NCBI GenBank assembly: GCA_965644295.1
Contig: CBFFRP010000012.1
Coordinates: forward strand, 50,296 to 114,295
DNA from: Paraphysomonas bandaiensis
Taxonomy: Eukaryota > Chrysophyceae
Length of the DNA: 64,000 nucleotides
Direction: 5' to 3'
Shown here piece after piece: positions 11,291-23,087 of this stretch. The notes under the pieces were generated by a model. That model made no database searches. It was not told the DNA's origin and saw only the letters and a list, made by a program, of their open reading frames with translations. The position numbers were made by a program, and so were the translations under genes. The first letter of the stretch is position 1, and every line of letters starts with the position of its first letter.

Positions 11291-12655
11291 ATGAGTACGG
11301 AGCACAGCGACAGTGATGTATGCTGTGGAGTATGGAATAGTCAGCGTAAATCACTTGATAAGAGTGACCAGGATCCTACAAGCCGTTTATCAAACATGGG
11401 GTTCGGTAGAACCGACAATTTAAATATTTTGACCGAGCGGGGGGTGTGCTGGTTTCATACTCCTGATGAGAATTGGAGTATTTCGTACTACTTCTCCACA
11501 CGAGGCCAAGATAGCTTACATATCTACCTTTGGCTCTTGAAAGATTTATCATGGGTACAGGCGTGGTATGTCAGTGGACATGTATTCGGTGCCCTGACTA
11601 TTACGTGGGCAATATACATGATAATCAAGGCTATCCGTAGCCGAAGTGCAGAAGAAATATTTGTCTCTGTCTCTCAGTTTTTGTGGTTATTTGGTAACTT
11701 CTGGTGGATGTTGGGTGAGCTACATGACTCTAAATTCCCTAACGAAGCTCCTTGGTACGATCAATATGCATATGAAGCCGGGTGTGTCGTATCTGCGGCA
11801 CTTGCAGTGATATCACTCTATTACTTTATACTGAAGCCTTTGGGCATATTCCCCGTGGACGCTATAACGGATGCGGAATATGATAGTCCGAACCTCGTTT
11901 GTCGATTTCCAGGGCTCTTCAAATCTTGGCGAGAGTATGAGAACATCCATATTCTCTTCTGGGCTGGCAAGGATTTAGCGTGGAATCTGGAGATATTGGT
12001 GATGTGGTGCGTTTTCGCGGTTCCGACTTTCTTCATTGCGCTAGACTTTGTGTTTGTTTCTCTTTGGGTAAAACGTGGCCTCATCGACCACTCCCATTAC
12101 TGTGCGCAATTTTTGTGGGTCATTGCTAACGCTGTATGGGCCTTTGGAGAATTTATTCTCACCCCTGACCATGACGAACCTATAGGTACGGGATATTCAT
12201 ACTTTATACCTACTATATATATCAATTGAATAATGTGTATTCTGATGGTAAGATCCCTGTTAAGTGAACGATGTAAATGTATGCTGTATTTGTCCGCGAT
12301 TTGTGATTAGTGTTTCATAGAGATTGAAAAATTCAATCGTGAAGCTAGACTCACGTCGCGATGGTACTCCTCCTGGGCGGTAACTTTTGCTTTTGTTCCA
12401 CTAGTGGTGCTGTATTTTGTGTGGATTCCCGCCACATTAATGGGCTGGATCGAGACACCGGCAGATGTGTGTCGCTTATCAATGACAGTATCGGGATTGC
12501 CTATGTGCAAGAAGGATGAGGTTGGCGTCAGTGAGGTTGAATTGCGTAGCACGCAGCCTCCAGCTACTTCCAACCCCATGATAGACAATTTCCATAGCTC
12601 TGGAGAATTGAGTTCGAATGCGTCTCGTGTAGACCGTGCGGAAACTGGCACATAG
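11291..12655 (+). CDS. Polytopic membrane protein with an internal duplication, two exons
   Basis: Exons 11291-12185 and 12321-12655 are joined through a 135-bp intron (donor GTACGG, acceptor TTTCATAG). The reading phase is kept and gives 409 residues. About seven hydrophobic segments are visible, the last (VTFAFVPLVVLYFVWIPA) in exon 2, followed by a polar tail. Two halves resemble each other. The first has LHIYLWLLKDLSW then SQFLWLFGNFWWMLGEL; the second has IHILFWAGKDLAW then AQFLWVIANAVWAFGEF. Both therefore share an HI-x2-W-x2-KDL-x-W box and a QFLW-x5-W-x2-GE box. I do not recognise the family and assign no function. The intron boundaries rest on splice consensus and phase only. Confidence 0.75.
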
Positions 12656-13193
12656 CGATACTGTATTCACGTTTGTATTCATGGCAATGTAGAAATGACA
12701 GAATGAAAATTTTATTTTATGTGAGGTACATGAAATAAAGTACTGACGTGAATAATCAGGGCTGAACTATGTGCAAAGCTGAGAGCAATGCTCTCGCCTT
12801 CCACATACACCGGCACTGCGCTTAGAGTAACACGAAACCAGTTATTAATAACATTTTGGACTGAACTATAATTGGAACAGCTTTCCTACATGCGTCCTTA
12901 TCGTCTACAACACGTAAGAGTTGACGAACAACGTATACGTAATTGTAAAATACGTATATGAAGTGAGAAGCAATATAATTGTTAATTTTGACGCAATATT
13001 GTGTTATTAAACTGACAAAATGTTGCCAAGACGCTCTCATACGAGTCAGAACATTGACGACTGCATATTCATTTATACTACTGTATATTGCAGTATTTTA
13101 CACCCCAATCATTCCCCCTTTGAATCCTTGCAATATGAAAAGGAATAAGAAAATCAATTCTAATTCAAAACATCAAACTTCAAAGTAAAAAAC

Positions 13194-13708
13194 ACACGGA
13201 AAGCCTCCCTCAACAAAGTCGGACTTGCACCTTTTCGTGGTGTTCTGGAGGATAAGTACCAGAGAGCCACAAACATAGTCAGCAGACATTCTTCTGTCCA
13301 CTCATAGCAGAATGCTTGTGTGGTACAAGGGACACCAATAAGTGTCACTTATGTAGACGTCTTTGGGCCCTGACGAATAAACAGGTATCCGGGAATGGGC
13401 CCACCTCAAGGGCGTCCGGGACAGGACCCACCTGAAGGGTAGCCAAGGTATTGGGCTGCCTGCTGAAGTCAAGCATCCGGGATGTTCACCGTAAGAACTC
13501 AGAGCGGAAGTGGTCGCACCTTGGTGCTTGCTGCGGCGACGCACAAGCAGTTCTCGTCGCGTTAAATAGTAGGATAAAAAAAGTGTGTACTGATTAGATA
13601 CAGGTAGAGGTCTAACTAGTTTGTCTAGCATTCATATAGCTACTATAAGTTGGTTCAGGTTTTTAACGCCAATTGCTAATAATAAGACTTTCAATACACG
13701 GAAAGCCT
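13194..13708 (+). mobile_element. SINE-like retroposon with perfect 13-bp target-site duplication
   Basis: The element is 13207-13695 (489 bp), flanked by identical ACACGGAAAGCCT at 13194-13206 and 13696-13708. It begins CCCTCAACAAAGTCGGAC and carries the conserved GCACCTTGGTGCTTG...GACGCACAAGCAG hairpin (about 13515-13556) and AAATAGTAGGATA. It ends CTAATAATAAGACTTTCAAT. A duplication of this length is the mark of target-primed reverse transcription, so this is a retroposon rather than a cut-and-paste element. There is no poly(A) tail and no open frame of note. It fixes the 3' end used to read the other copies. Confidence 0.85.
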
Positions 13709-14734
13709 AAAATCGTAATTTTCCAACCCTAATGACAATCACCACTGAAAAAGTGATATACAGTGCTGTAGTTTGCTGTTTGTAGACAATTAAAAACTGT
13801 ATTGTATTGAATCATGACCGTTACTTGAAGAATGGAGTAGTGGTTAAGAATATATTGCATGAACCATGAACTAATGACACGATAGGAATTATAATTGTGA
13901 AACTGAAATACTTTGACTGTATAAGGTCATGTCTGTTTAAATCTGATAATATTGAATGGCTGTCGAGAGAACTTAATTGTGGCAAATATCAATAAATGAT
14001 GAGCGGTGTTTCAGGGCCTGGTAGCTGTTAATGGTAGTGCCGTTATAATTTCCAGGAAATTTTTCATTAATGCCATTATATTTGCTGGCAATGATCGCCT
14101 GAAACAAGATATGAAGCGAGGTTACACGACTTGGGTGAATCATATAACCAAGGGCAGTTAGAAATCTGCAACTGGATTCATCCATTGATGTTAGGGCATC
14201 CGACAGTAATCAGGACAAAAGTGAAGGAACTGGTTTTGCACAGGGTGTTCTGGACTGCTCCGAGGTCACCAAGAGAGCTCGGCTTGGTACCTACTATGAG
14301 TTCAACTACCGATGCTTGCTTCACATCGAAGCACAATCTATAGTAATGTTGTTGAGAGGCTCTTTTTAGTCGTGAAAAGTTGATTATATATATTATGACA
14401 CACCTGAGCATAGAAACAAGAATCCATATCGTTTAGAATCGTTGCTATTCCTACGAGCCAATTACATGTTGTGGGATTCTTATAATATCATGAAGCCCCC
14501 AAGGAGATCCTGATGTGCCGGTGGAGAGCGAGATCAAGTAGTTACGATTCATAGTCTGTTATTTAACTAAATCAGTAACCAAGAAGATCCTGATGTGCCA
14601 GTGGAGAGCGAGATCTATTATTTTACTAATTGAATACTATGTGAGTTCAAGTTCAGTTTCTTAATTTATTCTACCATCCAAATGTGTCAAATATTGATAT
14701 ATAGTGAACAGATAATTTATGCCCACTTATAGGC

Positions 14735-15020
14735 AAATGCTTGTGTGGTATCCGGGGTATTGGGCTGCCTGCTGAAGTCAAGAAAAGTCAAGAAGACAAG
14801 AATACGGGCTGTTCACCTTAAGAAGTCAAAAATCTTGAAGTTAGCAGATGTCAGGTATATAAACATACTGCTTACTCACTCACTTCGTTTGCATTGAGTG
14901 ATAGAGCAAAAGTGGTTGCTTGCGGTGACGCACAAGCAGCTTTCGTAGCGTTAAATAGTAGGATATTAGAGTAAAGCACTGACTCTTAAACGCCTACTGA
15001 TAACAATAAGACATTCACTA
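14735..15020 (+). mobile_element. SINE-like retroposon, truncated copy
   Basis: It shares GTATTGGGCTGCCTGCTGAAG, the TTGCGGTGACGCACAAGCAGC hairpin arm (split: TTGCGGTGACG and CACAAGCAGC), GTTAAATAGTAGGATAT and the AACGCC-CTATTGCTAAT-like end with GACATTCAC. The 5' part seen at 13207 is missing. Ends are approximate. Confidence 0.6.
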
Positions 15021-16208
15021 CTACTACTATCTCTAAGAGAGAAGTCTGGTGAAATGGTGTCTTATAGTAAAGTTCTTTGACCTTCCGTCTCATAATTCTC
15101 GGAATATACATCATTAGCGCCAATGAAATCGACAATTGAAGTTTCGACTACCATGGCATTGGTCCATCATATCGCTACCTGGATGTAGCCGTTGAATACT
15201 AAAGATACACGAATACCACGAGCCTTGTAGAAATTCGGCTTACACGATTGAAAACACGTTTATAACTCATACTTTAATCCGTTACGAAAATAGTATCTAC
15301 CTTTCAATAAAAAAACCTGCAAAAATCACATTACCAGATTTCATGATCACACACCAACTTAGAACTATATATGTAAATTTATTATGGGCAATACGAATAT
15401 TTCGATTGTAAAATATGTTCACAGAACTATAATCCAATCTTCGAGCGGCTTGTTAAGACCACTCATATTTAAGTCTACTTCTCCATAAGTTTCTCATCTA
15501 CTTCCATTGCTTCAATTCGAGATCGACAGGAATGTAGGAAACCTTTTCTGTTCCCACCAGTTCGCCGCGCTTGAGCTACTCTGCACAAATCAAGTGAGGT
15601 ATAGGAAAAAACACTGTTCGGCGGGATGAAGTTTTGACAACAACACCTCCAAAGCGTTCGCGTTTCTCACAGATACAGCGTCACCGACATGAACATATGG
15701 GTCAACTATCTATGTTACATTCTCAACTCAATAAGAAAGCTGCTTAATGAGCTTGACATTCTCATTGCTATCCCCAACATGCTCCCTTTGATTATTAGAG
15801 TCATTCGAAATATACGCTTTATAATTATATTTCATTCTCAACTTGACGGGGTGTTGTCTAATCTCTTCCACCTACATGCCCTCAACTACCGCCTCGATTG
15901 AATCTTGGCACTCATCCCAAATCTCTGCTTCTAAATCGGTAGTCATTATTACTCCAGTTCAAAAGATCAGGTTAAAAATCGGCATTGCCTTCTGTACACT
16001 TATTATAATATACCAGTGTACTAACATATTTGTTCCTGTGATCCTCATCACACTGTACAAATAAATGCGTGCTTTTACTGGAGTGTTCTGTGTTCAGGAC
16101 TCGCCCACAAACACATCCCGCAAATGTAGTGCGGAACTCACTTATCCCAAACGCTCAAAGCAGATACAGTACCGGGATATGATACACGTTAGAGTGTTCC
16201 GGATAAAT

Positions 16209-16276
16209 GTATTCCGCACTTTTACCTCACTTGGTCAAAGAGAGAGGAAAAATGTGAGGAGAAGTGTGCGGAATAC
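16209..16276. repeat. Imperfect hairpin
   Basis: GTATTCCGCAC at 16209 and GTGCGGAATAC ending at 16276 are perfect inverse complements. Inside them CCTCAC pairs with GTGAGG, leaving a loop of about 25 nt. Further copies of TTCCGCACT-like and GTGCGGAA-like words lie nearby (16130, 16197). It could be a small MITE relic; no target duplication was found. Confidence 0.5.
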
Positions 16277-17330
16277 ACACTTTTTGACTGAAAGTGGGTA
16301 TCAAATTTCGCACTTTTAATGCTCAAATGAATAGACATAATGGTGCGTGTTAGAAGTCTACCTGCCAAGAAGTTGTCACTGTACAGACGGCTGCACCGTT
16401 TGACAACAGTAGACAGCATCCAAAACTTTGGTCAAGGTTTTGCATTGGCGGTACCATATGCGAAGCACCATCGATCAAGCACTACTGTGGGATAGAATTG
16501 AGAAAATTTAAGCGATAGAATTGAGAAAATTTAAGCGTTTCTCATTATGCTCTAGCTTTTGTTCCTTGTGTCGCACCTCGATATCAAGTAGAGGCCCCTT
16601 TTTCTCAAGCTCTCCGGAATAATCTAACTCTGATACCACGGACACATTGCGTATCTTTGATCATGTCAAAGATCTGTGTTTTGTCAATACACTGGTCCGA
16701 TGTTGTTGTCTGACTCTTCTGACCACCTCTTGGAATGATCTTAGATAATGGATTTACATCTCTTCTACTGGTATAATTGTTGTGCACATTACGTTGGCAC
16801 CATTTTCTCGATACGATTAAACCACTCACGAAGCTGTCCAGCAGTGAAATTCTCATCTTAACACTCTCTGTGGCGCGCTGAAAGTCAGCTCTGACAACCT
16901 CCCACCTGCTGTCCATAGCTGTCTTCCACATGTATCCCTTGCAATGCAGAACAAGTCCACCCAGATAAGGAACAGAGTGCGCTTTCTCATCTCAGGTAAA
17001 TTGTGACTTATGTGAACAACTTCCACGTTATCATGGGTTGATTGAAGACCCGATGGTCACTTTCACTCCGCCTATACGGTGTACTGTGCTACCATGAGCA
17101 TGTGGAATGATCCTGGCATACGTGGTATACGCTGTACTATATACAATGTACTGTATACAGAGTGTACTCTATACGGCGGTGCTTGCATTCCCCTCCCACA
17201 AGAGGAAATGAAAAAAAATGACATAGCGGCGCAAGTAAGTGAGCTCTCTCTCGGCTACGGTGTGAATATAATATAGAGACACAGTCTAGTCTGCTGCTTC
17301 ATAACTTAATTGAGAATTGCTTTCAAAAGA

Positions 17331-20031
17331 ATGAGTGACAGCGACTCAGATGATTTTGATTTCTCATCCAAGCGAAAACGCGCGGAAGAGAGCGACGATG
17401 AAGAGGAATTCCGCGAAAGCGATTCAGGTGCGTTGTGTGTTAGTGGAGTTAATGTGACTCATGTTGCACACTGCAGGTAGTAGCGAGTCGGATTCCGATA
17501 TGGAAGAAGAGCTTAGGCGCCTTCCAAAGGACCTCTTGAATTTGTCGAAACAAGAGAAGAAAGAGCTGTACAAGTTCAAAAAGACTCACAATGAGGTGTT
17601 TTTAATTCTTGACGTTATGTTACTTCCTATAACGCTAATTCAGATGGAGTATGAGGCAGAAATTATGCGTAGGGTAGATAATATGCAGAACAAGAGAGAT
17701 TTGGAGAGACTGAAGGATATGGCTGCAGGACCTAAAAGAGACGAACCTCCAGCAAAGAAACCCGCTCGTTCCCGGGTTACAAAGGTAAGTGAGGCTCTCA
17801 GAACAGTTTATAGCGTAGTATGTAATATAAGAAATAGGCTTCGTCCACCAAGCAAAAGCATACGGTAATACGAAGTGATGAAGAAGAAGAAGATGATGAA
17901 ATCGAAGAGAGCGAAGAGGAAATGTACTCTTCTTCCGACGATGATTTATTTGACAAAGACGAAATTGAAGAGTACTCAAAAATAACCGAATCATCTTCTG
18001 TTAAACCAATCAGCTCGAAATCGAAGGACAAAGACTCCTCGAAGTTTTCGCGTTTGAAACGAGATAGCACAAGTATTACTGCACGTGCGCCAAGGTCAAC
18101 TCCAAAACGAAAGTCAGGGCTCGATGTATTCCGTGCCAGTAGCGAAGCAGATGACATTGAGGAGGAGAGTGTCTACTCGGATAATGAGGGAGATTCCACG
18201 ATAGAACATAAGGATAAATCTAGATTTAACAAGAAAACTCCACAAAAGGAAGAAGATACGTCACCTTTAGCAACCGTGGAGGACTACCAGCGAATTCAAA
18301 CCCGCCGAATGTGGCTAGAGAAGTGGGTGACGGAGCCATACTTTGATGACGTGGTTAAAGGATCTTTTATACGCCTTTTTGTGGGCATGGTAGACGGGCA
18401 GCAAGTATACCGCATGTGTGAAGTTGTGGAAGTTGTACCTCATAGTCGGCCCTACAAAATGCCAGACACTGGAGTAACTGTGGACCGAGCATTGTTGGTG
18501 GGGGTTGGCAGCAATACGAAAGTTACAAAGATGCATCATGTGTCAAATAGCCGTATTACCGAAAGGGAATTTCAACAGTACGTCACGAATCTCAAGAATT
18601 GCCGACAAGAACATGCCCTATTGCGAAAAAATGTATGTGATGGTTCTGATGACTTACTTGGATATTAACTTTTCGTAAGGCGGTGGATGCAAGGAGGGCG
18701 AGAATCACAGCAACTCTACACCATACATACACACACGAGGAAATTCAGAGTATGGTGGACAAGAATCTAGGTGAGAGCTGATTGTACGGCATTATGATTA
18801 AGTTATATTTGTGTTTCGTCTGTACCTGCAGGAAAAAATAAGGCGCTAACTACCAACTATGCCAACGCCGTTGCTTGTTTGGAGAAAAAGTATGTCAGCT
18901 GTACCAATTGTGATAATGGAATATGGTTTATTGCATATGACATTGTGTATCTGTGCTTTCTTGTATCATATTTGGAACTGTAGACTTGAAAGTGCGCGGA
19001 CGGAACAGGATTTCGATGAGATGGAACGCCTACAGAAAGAAATAGAGAAAATCCAAAGGGACATTAAAATTAGCAAAGTGTGTACTTCTGCAATTCTGTT
19101 TATACGTGGGGTATATATTCCCGTTTGTGATTGTGATACTCTATCACGAGACATTGCCTTAACCTCATTTTGGGATGTCGCAGGATATGTACCAGAAAAA
19201 GTACAGTTCTTATTCAGACCTCAATAGAAGAAACAGGGAAATGAACCTTAAAAAAGATATGGAGGTGGGATTTTGTAGATCTGTCTTTTCATTTAAACGT
19301 TAAGAATAGTATATGTGGAAACTTAGAGTTGTAGATAGTCGGTGGTCGTGTTGTACATGTGTTATTCGCTCATATACATTCTCTTCATCTAGGCGGGGGT
19401 TCGACGCAAGCAACTGGAGGCTTCACAACAAGGTGATAACAAAATGATTGACCCCTTTGCAAGGTGAGTGTTTATTCCGGTAGAAGTTATATATGTGGGT
19501 TGTGTATTGTATTGTAGTAGAGTGTGCAGCAATTAGTTATTTTATTTACTGTTTAATGGATGTCATGTTCCAATGTAGGCGGGACACCCGCCCGAAGATA
19601 CTTTGGGTAACAGGAAAAAAGGACAAGGGAAACGCAGGTACAGGTGGGGAAGAGGAGACGAAAGATCAGCCCGAAGCGGCCCCACCAGTATTGCAAAAAA
19701 TGGATTCTGTAGATGAGGATGATACCAGCTACGCAGATACAGTGGTCGACCCCGAAGAGGTGGGGCGTATTGTTTTTGCCTTACTTTCTCTAATTGTACG
19801 TATAGCTGGGAAGGAAAATTGAGAAAAAGTATGGCTTTAACCCGTGGAAAGCTAAACTTGTAGACAAGAGAGACAAGTATGTCGCTACTATTATTGTATA
19901 TACAGTTCTGAGTAAGCGTTGTATATAGATACTTGGCAGAAGCTTGTGCTGGATTGCATCCTAAGGGTTCTTCTGAACGCGAGGGTCTACGATCAGGCAT
20001 TTCTTTGTTGCAGTATCTCAATGCGGCGTAG
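17331..20031 (+). CDS. RTF1: RNA polymerase-associated protein Rtf1 (Paf1 complex), 12 exons
   Basis: Rtf1 joins the Paf1 complex on elongating RNA polymerase II and promotes H2B ubiquitination. Twelve exons keep phase and give about 633 residues: 17331-17427, 17477-17595, 17644-17784, 17838-18632, 18680-18770, 18832-18889, 18984-19077, 19184-19264, 19393-19463, 19579-19759, 19806-19876, 19929-20031. The N-terminus is acidic and serine-rich. A Plus3 domain follows in exon 4 (IQTRRMWLEKWVTEPYF, then VVKGSFIRLFVG and YRMCEVVEV). Exons 7-8 carry the helical stretch (EMERLQKEIEKIQRDI). Exons 9-10 carry NKMIDPFARR, the counterpart of the DPFTRR segment of animal Rtf1. The start at 17331 opens MSDSDSDDFDF. 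Introns are 46-128 nt, all GT-AG. Exon 3, set off by a 48-nt in-frame intron that could be retained, is the least certain junction. Confidence 0.92.
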
Positions 20032-20594
20032 AGTAGTGGCAGTGGTATTCTGTTGCTATGATGAATCATGACATGATGACCCTTCGAATAGCTGTTGTGG
20101 AAAATGACTATATAACATTCATATCGTGAGATTTTAGCTACATCTTCATCACAGAACAAGCTTATCTCTTATTAACATCTGTTATATTTCTAGGAACCGT
20201 CATTTTCGTTTGCTAGAATTAGACTTAAGTGGGCTATGTTTGTCACATACATATAACTAACCATATTAAGGAGCGCGAATTACATATTTACCCATATTTT
20301 AGAACTTTCGGCTGTGGTTTATGTGTTCAATTAATCAGAAATAATGTACGATATTAGTAAGCTTGAGTGTGTAAGAAGTGGAAATTCACCAAAACTACTT
20401 TCGTCACTGAATACTACCCGAGGAGGTTAAACGTTAAATGTAATATATAATATATTACAGGTCCTGGTAACCATTAATTGTAGTCCAGTTCCCAATGGTT
20501 ACCATATTGAACTACAACCAACTCCTACGTGCGTACTTGAAGTTTGGTAAAGCCAATTGCTAGTAGTTATCCTGTATTCTATGTATATATATTG

Positions 20595-21430
20595 AATGTC
20601 TGATTATTTAGCAATAGGCGTTGAATGCCTGCACCAATTAGTGGCTAGAAGAATGCTAGTCATACTAGTTAGACTACTACCCGTAACTAATCAATACAAA
20701 CTCTTTTATCCTACTATTTAACGCTACAGAAGCTGCTTGTGCGTCGCCGCAAGCACCAAGGTGCAACCACTTCCGTTCTTAGTGTGTGTTATGAGGCTCG
20801 CCATGATCGTGTGTCCTGGGACTCACCGGCGCGTGTGATCTGGAGGTCTCCTCTTGGGATGAGACTCCACTCGCTATATGATAGATAGCCTTATGTACCT
20901 CACGGGGACTGACTTATTAGCCTTATGGCAGTTAGGGGAAACAGTAATATGCCCTTCTGAGATTGGCGATCTGGTGGCCTTCCTTTAGGCATTGTTCCAA
21001 GTGGCTCGGAGGTATGTGGATGAAGGTCTTGCAAAAGGTTATGGCCTACTGTGAAGAAGCGTCGAAATCGGCTCTTTTGCTGTCTTAGCCAGCGGTAGAG
21101 AACACATGCAAGAGGGTGTATAGCTGTACAGGGGTGGGATGTGAGGGTCATCCGGTGTGTCCAGCTACAGGGAGTCGAGAGGGAGTGTGATGGTGCAAGA
21201 GAGGCAACATCTGATTGAGGAGAGTGAGACTGCGCAACAGAACTAGGTCTGCCAAGGTCGGGTACTCTGATAGACCTATGCACGAGATGATGATGATGAT
21301 GGTCTGGAGGAGACACTCGGACGTCCTCAGCTGCCCTTGTTAGTGTCTGTGTTGGTGCAGGGGGGTACAGACTGAGGCATAGAGTATGTGTGTAAGGAAG
21401 ATGACGGCAAGGTATCAGAGACGAAGGGAG
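20595..21430 (-). mobile_element. SINE-like retroposon (long 5' body version)
   Basis: Read on the minus strand, the 5' body (about 21400-20900) matches 500-960, with landmarks CTGTACCCCCCTGCAC, CACAGAC and GACGTCCGAGT. The conserved GGTGCTTGCGGCGACGCACA hairpin lies near 20765-20725, then AAATAGTAGGATAAAAGAG and an end in AACGCCTATTGCTAAATAA. The 139-codon frame in it is not conserved in protein sequence with the copy at 500. Confidence 0.65.
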
Positions 21431-21539
21431 AGGCGATAGTTTGTCTACCCATAACTAATCAGTACAAATTCTAATCAGGACAGAGAATGATATCTTTCAG
21501 ATAGACATTAAATTATACTTGTAGCTTGTAGTAGCGCAG

Positions 21540-21850
21540 TATTGACTACTGAAGGGTAACCAAGGTATTGGGCTGCCTGCTGAAGTCAAGCATCCGGGAT
21601 GTTCACCGTAAGAACTCAGAGCGGAAGTGGTCGCACCTTGGTGCTTGCGGCGACGCACAAGCAGTTCTCGTCGCGTTAAATAGTAGGATAAAAAAAGTGT
21701 GTACTGATTAGTTACAGGTAAAGGTCTAACTAGTTTGTCTAGCATTCATATAGCTACTAAGTTGGTTCAGGTTTTTAACGCCAACTGCTAATAATAAGAC
21801 TCTCAATAAGCTAAGCACTAAGTCTTAAACGCCTATTGCTAATAAGAAAA
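21540..21850 (+). mobile_element. SINE-like retroposon next to a second truncated tail
   Basis: Bases 21550-21795 are almost identical to 13430-13695 (GGTATTGGGCTGCCTGCTGA through GACTCTCAAT), so this copy is young. Right after it, 21800-21850 is the tail of another family member (AAACGCCTATTGCTAATAAG). This suggests one element landed inside an older one. Confidence 0.65.
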
Positions 21851-22466
21851 CATTCACTACTAGGTACGTAGTATAAAAACATAGCAACCATACAATCAAT
21901 GTATATTGACAACTTGTGTAAACTCGTTATATTTTGACGCCGCTATGTGTACACTGTACACGTATCACTTAGCATTTTCCTGCTTATTTATTTTTTCTGC
22001 GTGGCAAACCAAACAATTGCAAGGATAAAATCAATGAATATTATTATCTAATAAAACAGCTATTTATTTTCTGGTATCAACTATATGATAGCCAAAACAT
22101 ATTATTCCAGAGATACGGGGAAATTATAACTTGAAATCACCGCACTATAGAAAAGCAATATAGAGAAATGCCACAACAAAAAAGGGCATGAAAGCAATAT
22201 AAGTATACAATTCAAAGATACAAAAAAACAATACACATATAGAAACGCGCCTCTAGTAACCCGCGGTATTTGATAACATCAGCAACAGAAATGAAAAAAA
22301 AAGAAAACAAAGTAAAACTAATCACACAAGTAAACATTACGTCCAGTCGAATTAGACCTGCGCAATATGTAGTATATCGGCAGGTAATAGACAACATAAA
22401 AACAAACTAATTACGCAAAATTGGCATATGAAAGAAGTTGACGAGAGGATCCTGTTACAAAAGGAG

Positions 22467-23087
22467 TTAGGATATATCCTCAAAAGAATCGATAAAGTTA
22501 TCGCTCCAAATCACATCCGAGATATCGCCAGGACAAAAGCAATCTAACCCCTCCAAGAGTAATTCATCAGCAACACAATCCATTTGGTTGGTGTCAGTAG
22601 AGCATTTCTTAGAATAAGAAGTGCAACTCTCGTCAATCACATGGAAATTGCTTGGAGTATGAGGTGAGGGTCTATGAACGGACATATTTGCTTCGACGAA
22701 TGCACGGATATCTGTAAATGATATTGCTGTTGAAGGAAGACTTTTTACGAGCACACTACTAATGAAGGATGCAACTTGTTGCACATAAGCGATATCGCCT
22801 AGTGTCTCAGACAAATCCTGAACAGGAGCAAAGCCTTGAGACTCCTCACCCAATTCTAGCTCTGACTCATAATCAGTTGAGCCAGATACCACTGAATCTG
22901 TGAAGCTCATAGCACGCCGAACCTTTTTATCGGGAATAAAAGAACTCCCTTCATACATAGATGCTGTTGGCCAGCATAATTCACTGTCCTCTTCATCACA
23001 CAGCCGATTGAAGCATTTGAACTTAGGCACTGTGGTAGAGGATTCAACGGCTTCTTCATCCAACATACTTTGACAACTTCTCTTCAT
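22467..23087 (-). CDS. Hypothetical acidic protein
   Basis: A 206-residue open frame starting MKRSCQSML. It is acidic and serine-rich, with KKVRRAMSF near residue 54 (a basic patch followed by a possible kinase site), a middle helical stretch (IAYVQQVASFISSVLVKSL) and an acidic, aromatic C-terminus (DVIWSDNFIDSFEDIS). No transmembrane segment or signal peptide is seen. I recognise no domain. It is counted as a gene because its length and composition stand out from the AT-rich surroundings. Further exons cannot be excluded. It points toward Rtf1 (convergent). Confidence 0.5.
   Translation of the reverse strand: MKRSCQSMLDEEAVESSTTVPKFKCFNRLCDEEDSELCWPTASMYEGSSFIPDKKVRRAMSFTDSVVSGSTDYESELELGEESQGFAPVQDLSETLGDIAYVQQVASFISSVLVKSLPSTAISFTDIRAFVEANMSVHRPSPHTPSNFHVIDESCTSYSKKCSTDTNQMDCVADELLLEGLDCFCPGDISDVIWSDNFIDSFEDIS

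Larger units (their letters stand above)
12656..17330. repeat. Gene-free interval rich in repeats
   Basis: It contains the bounded SINE-like element at 13207-13695, a relative of the 2520-2760 repeat at about 13740-13990, and a second SINE-like copy at about 14735-15020. It also has an 80-bp spaced duplication at 14501 and 14581 (each with GATCCTGATGTGCC and GTGGAGAGCGAGATC), a hairpin at 16209-16276, and a 23-bp tandem duplication at about 16493-16538. The 108-codon minus-strand frame at 16605-16931 has no recognisable motif and no splice context that supports it. Confidence 0.5.
20032..22466. repeat. Gene-free interval with nested SINE-like elements
   Basis: The sequence after Rtf1 is AT-rich. 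At about 20455-20515 there is a small inverted pair GGTAACCATT / AATGGTTACC. Two SINE-like elements follow in opposite orientation (20595-21430 and 21540-21795). The first carries the long 5' body also found at 500-960. From 21860 to 22466 I see nothing beyond A/T-rich sequence. Confidence 0.5.

Noticed and set aside
13207-13245. tRNA-derived head for the SINE-like family, from a B-box-like GGTGCGAGTCC in the reverse complement of its first 30 bp
   Set aside because: The box has a mismatch, lies on the strand opposite to the retroposon direction, and has no partner A box or cloverleaf stems.
16605-16931. 108-codon minus-strand frame
   Set aside because: No recognisable domain, no splice partners and no conserved copy; length is within chance for this composition.
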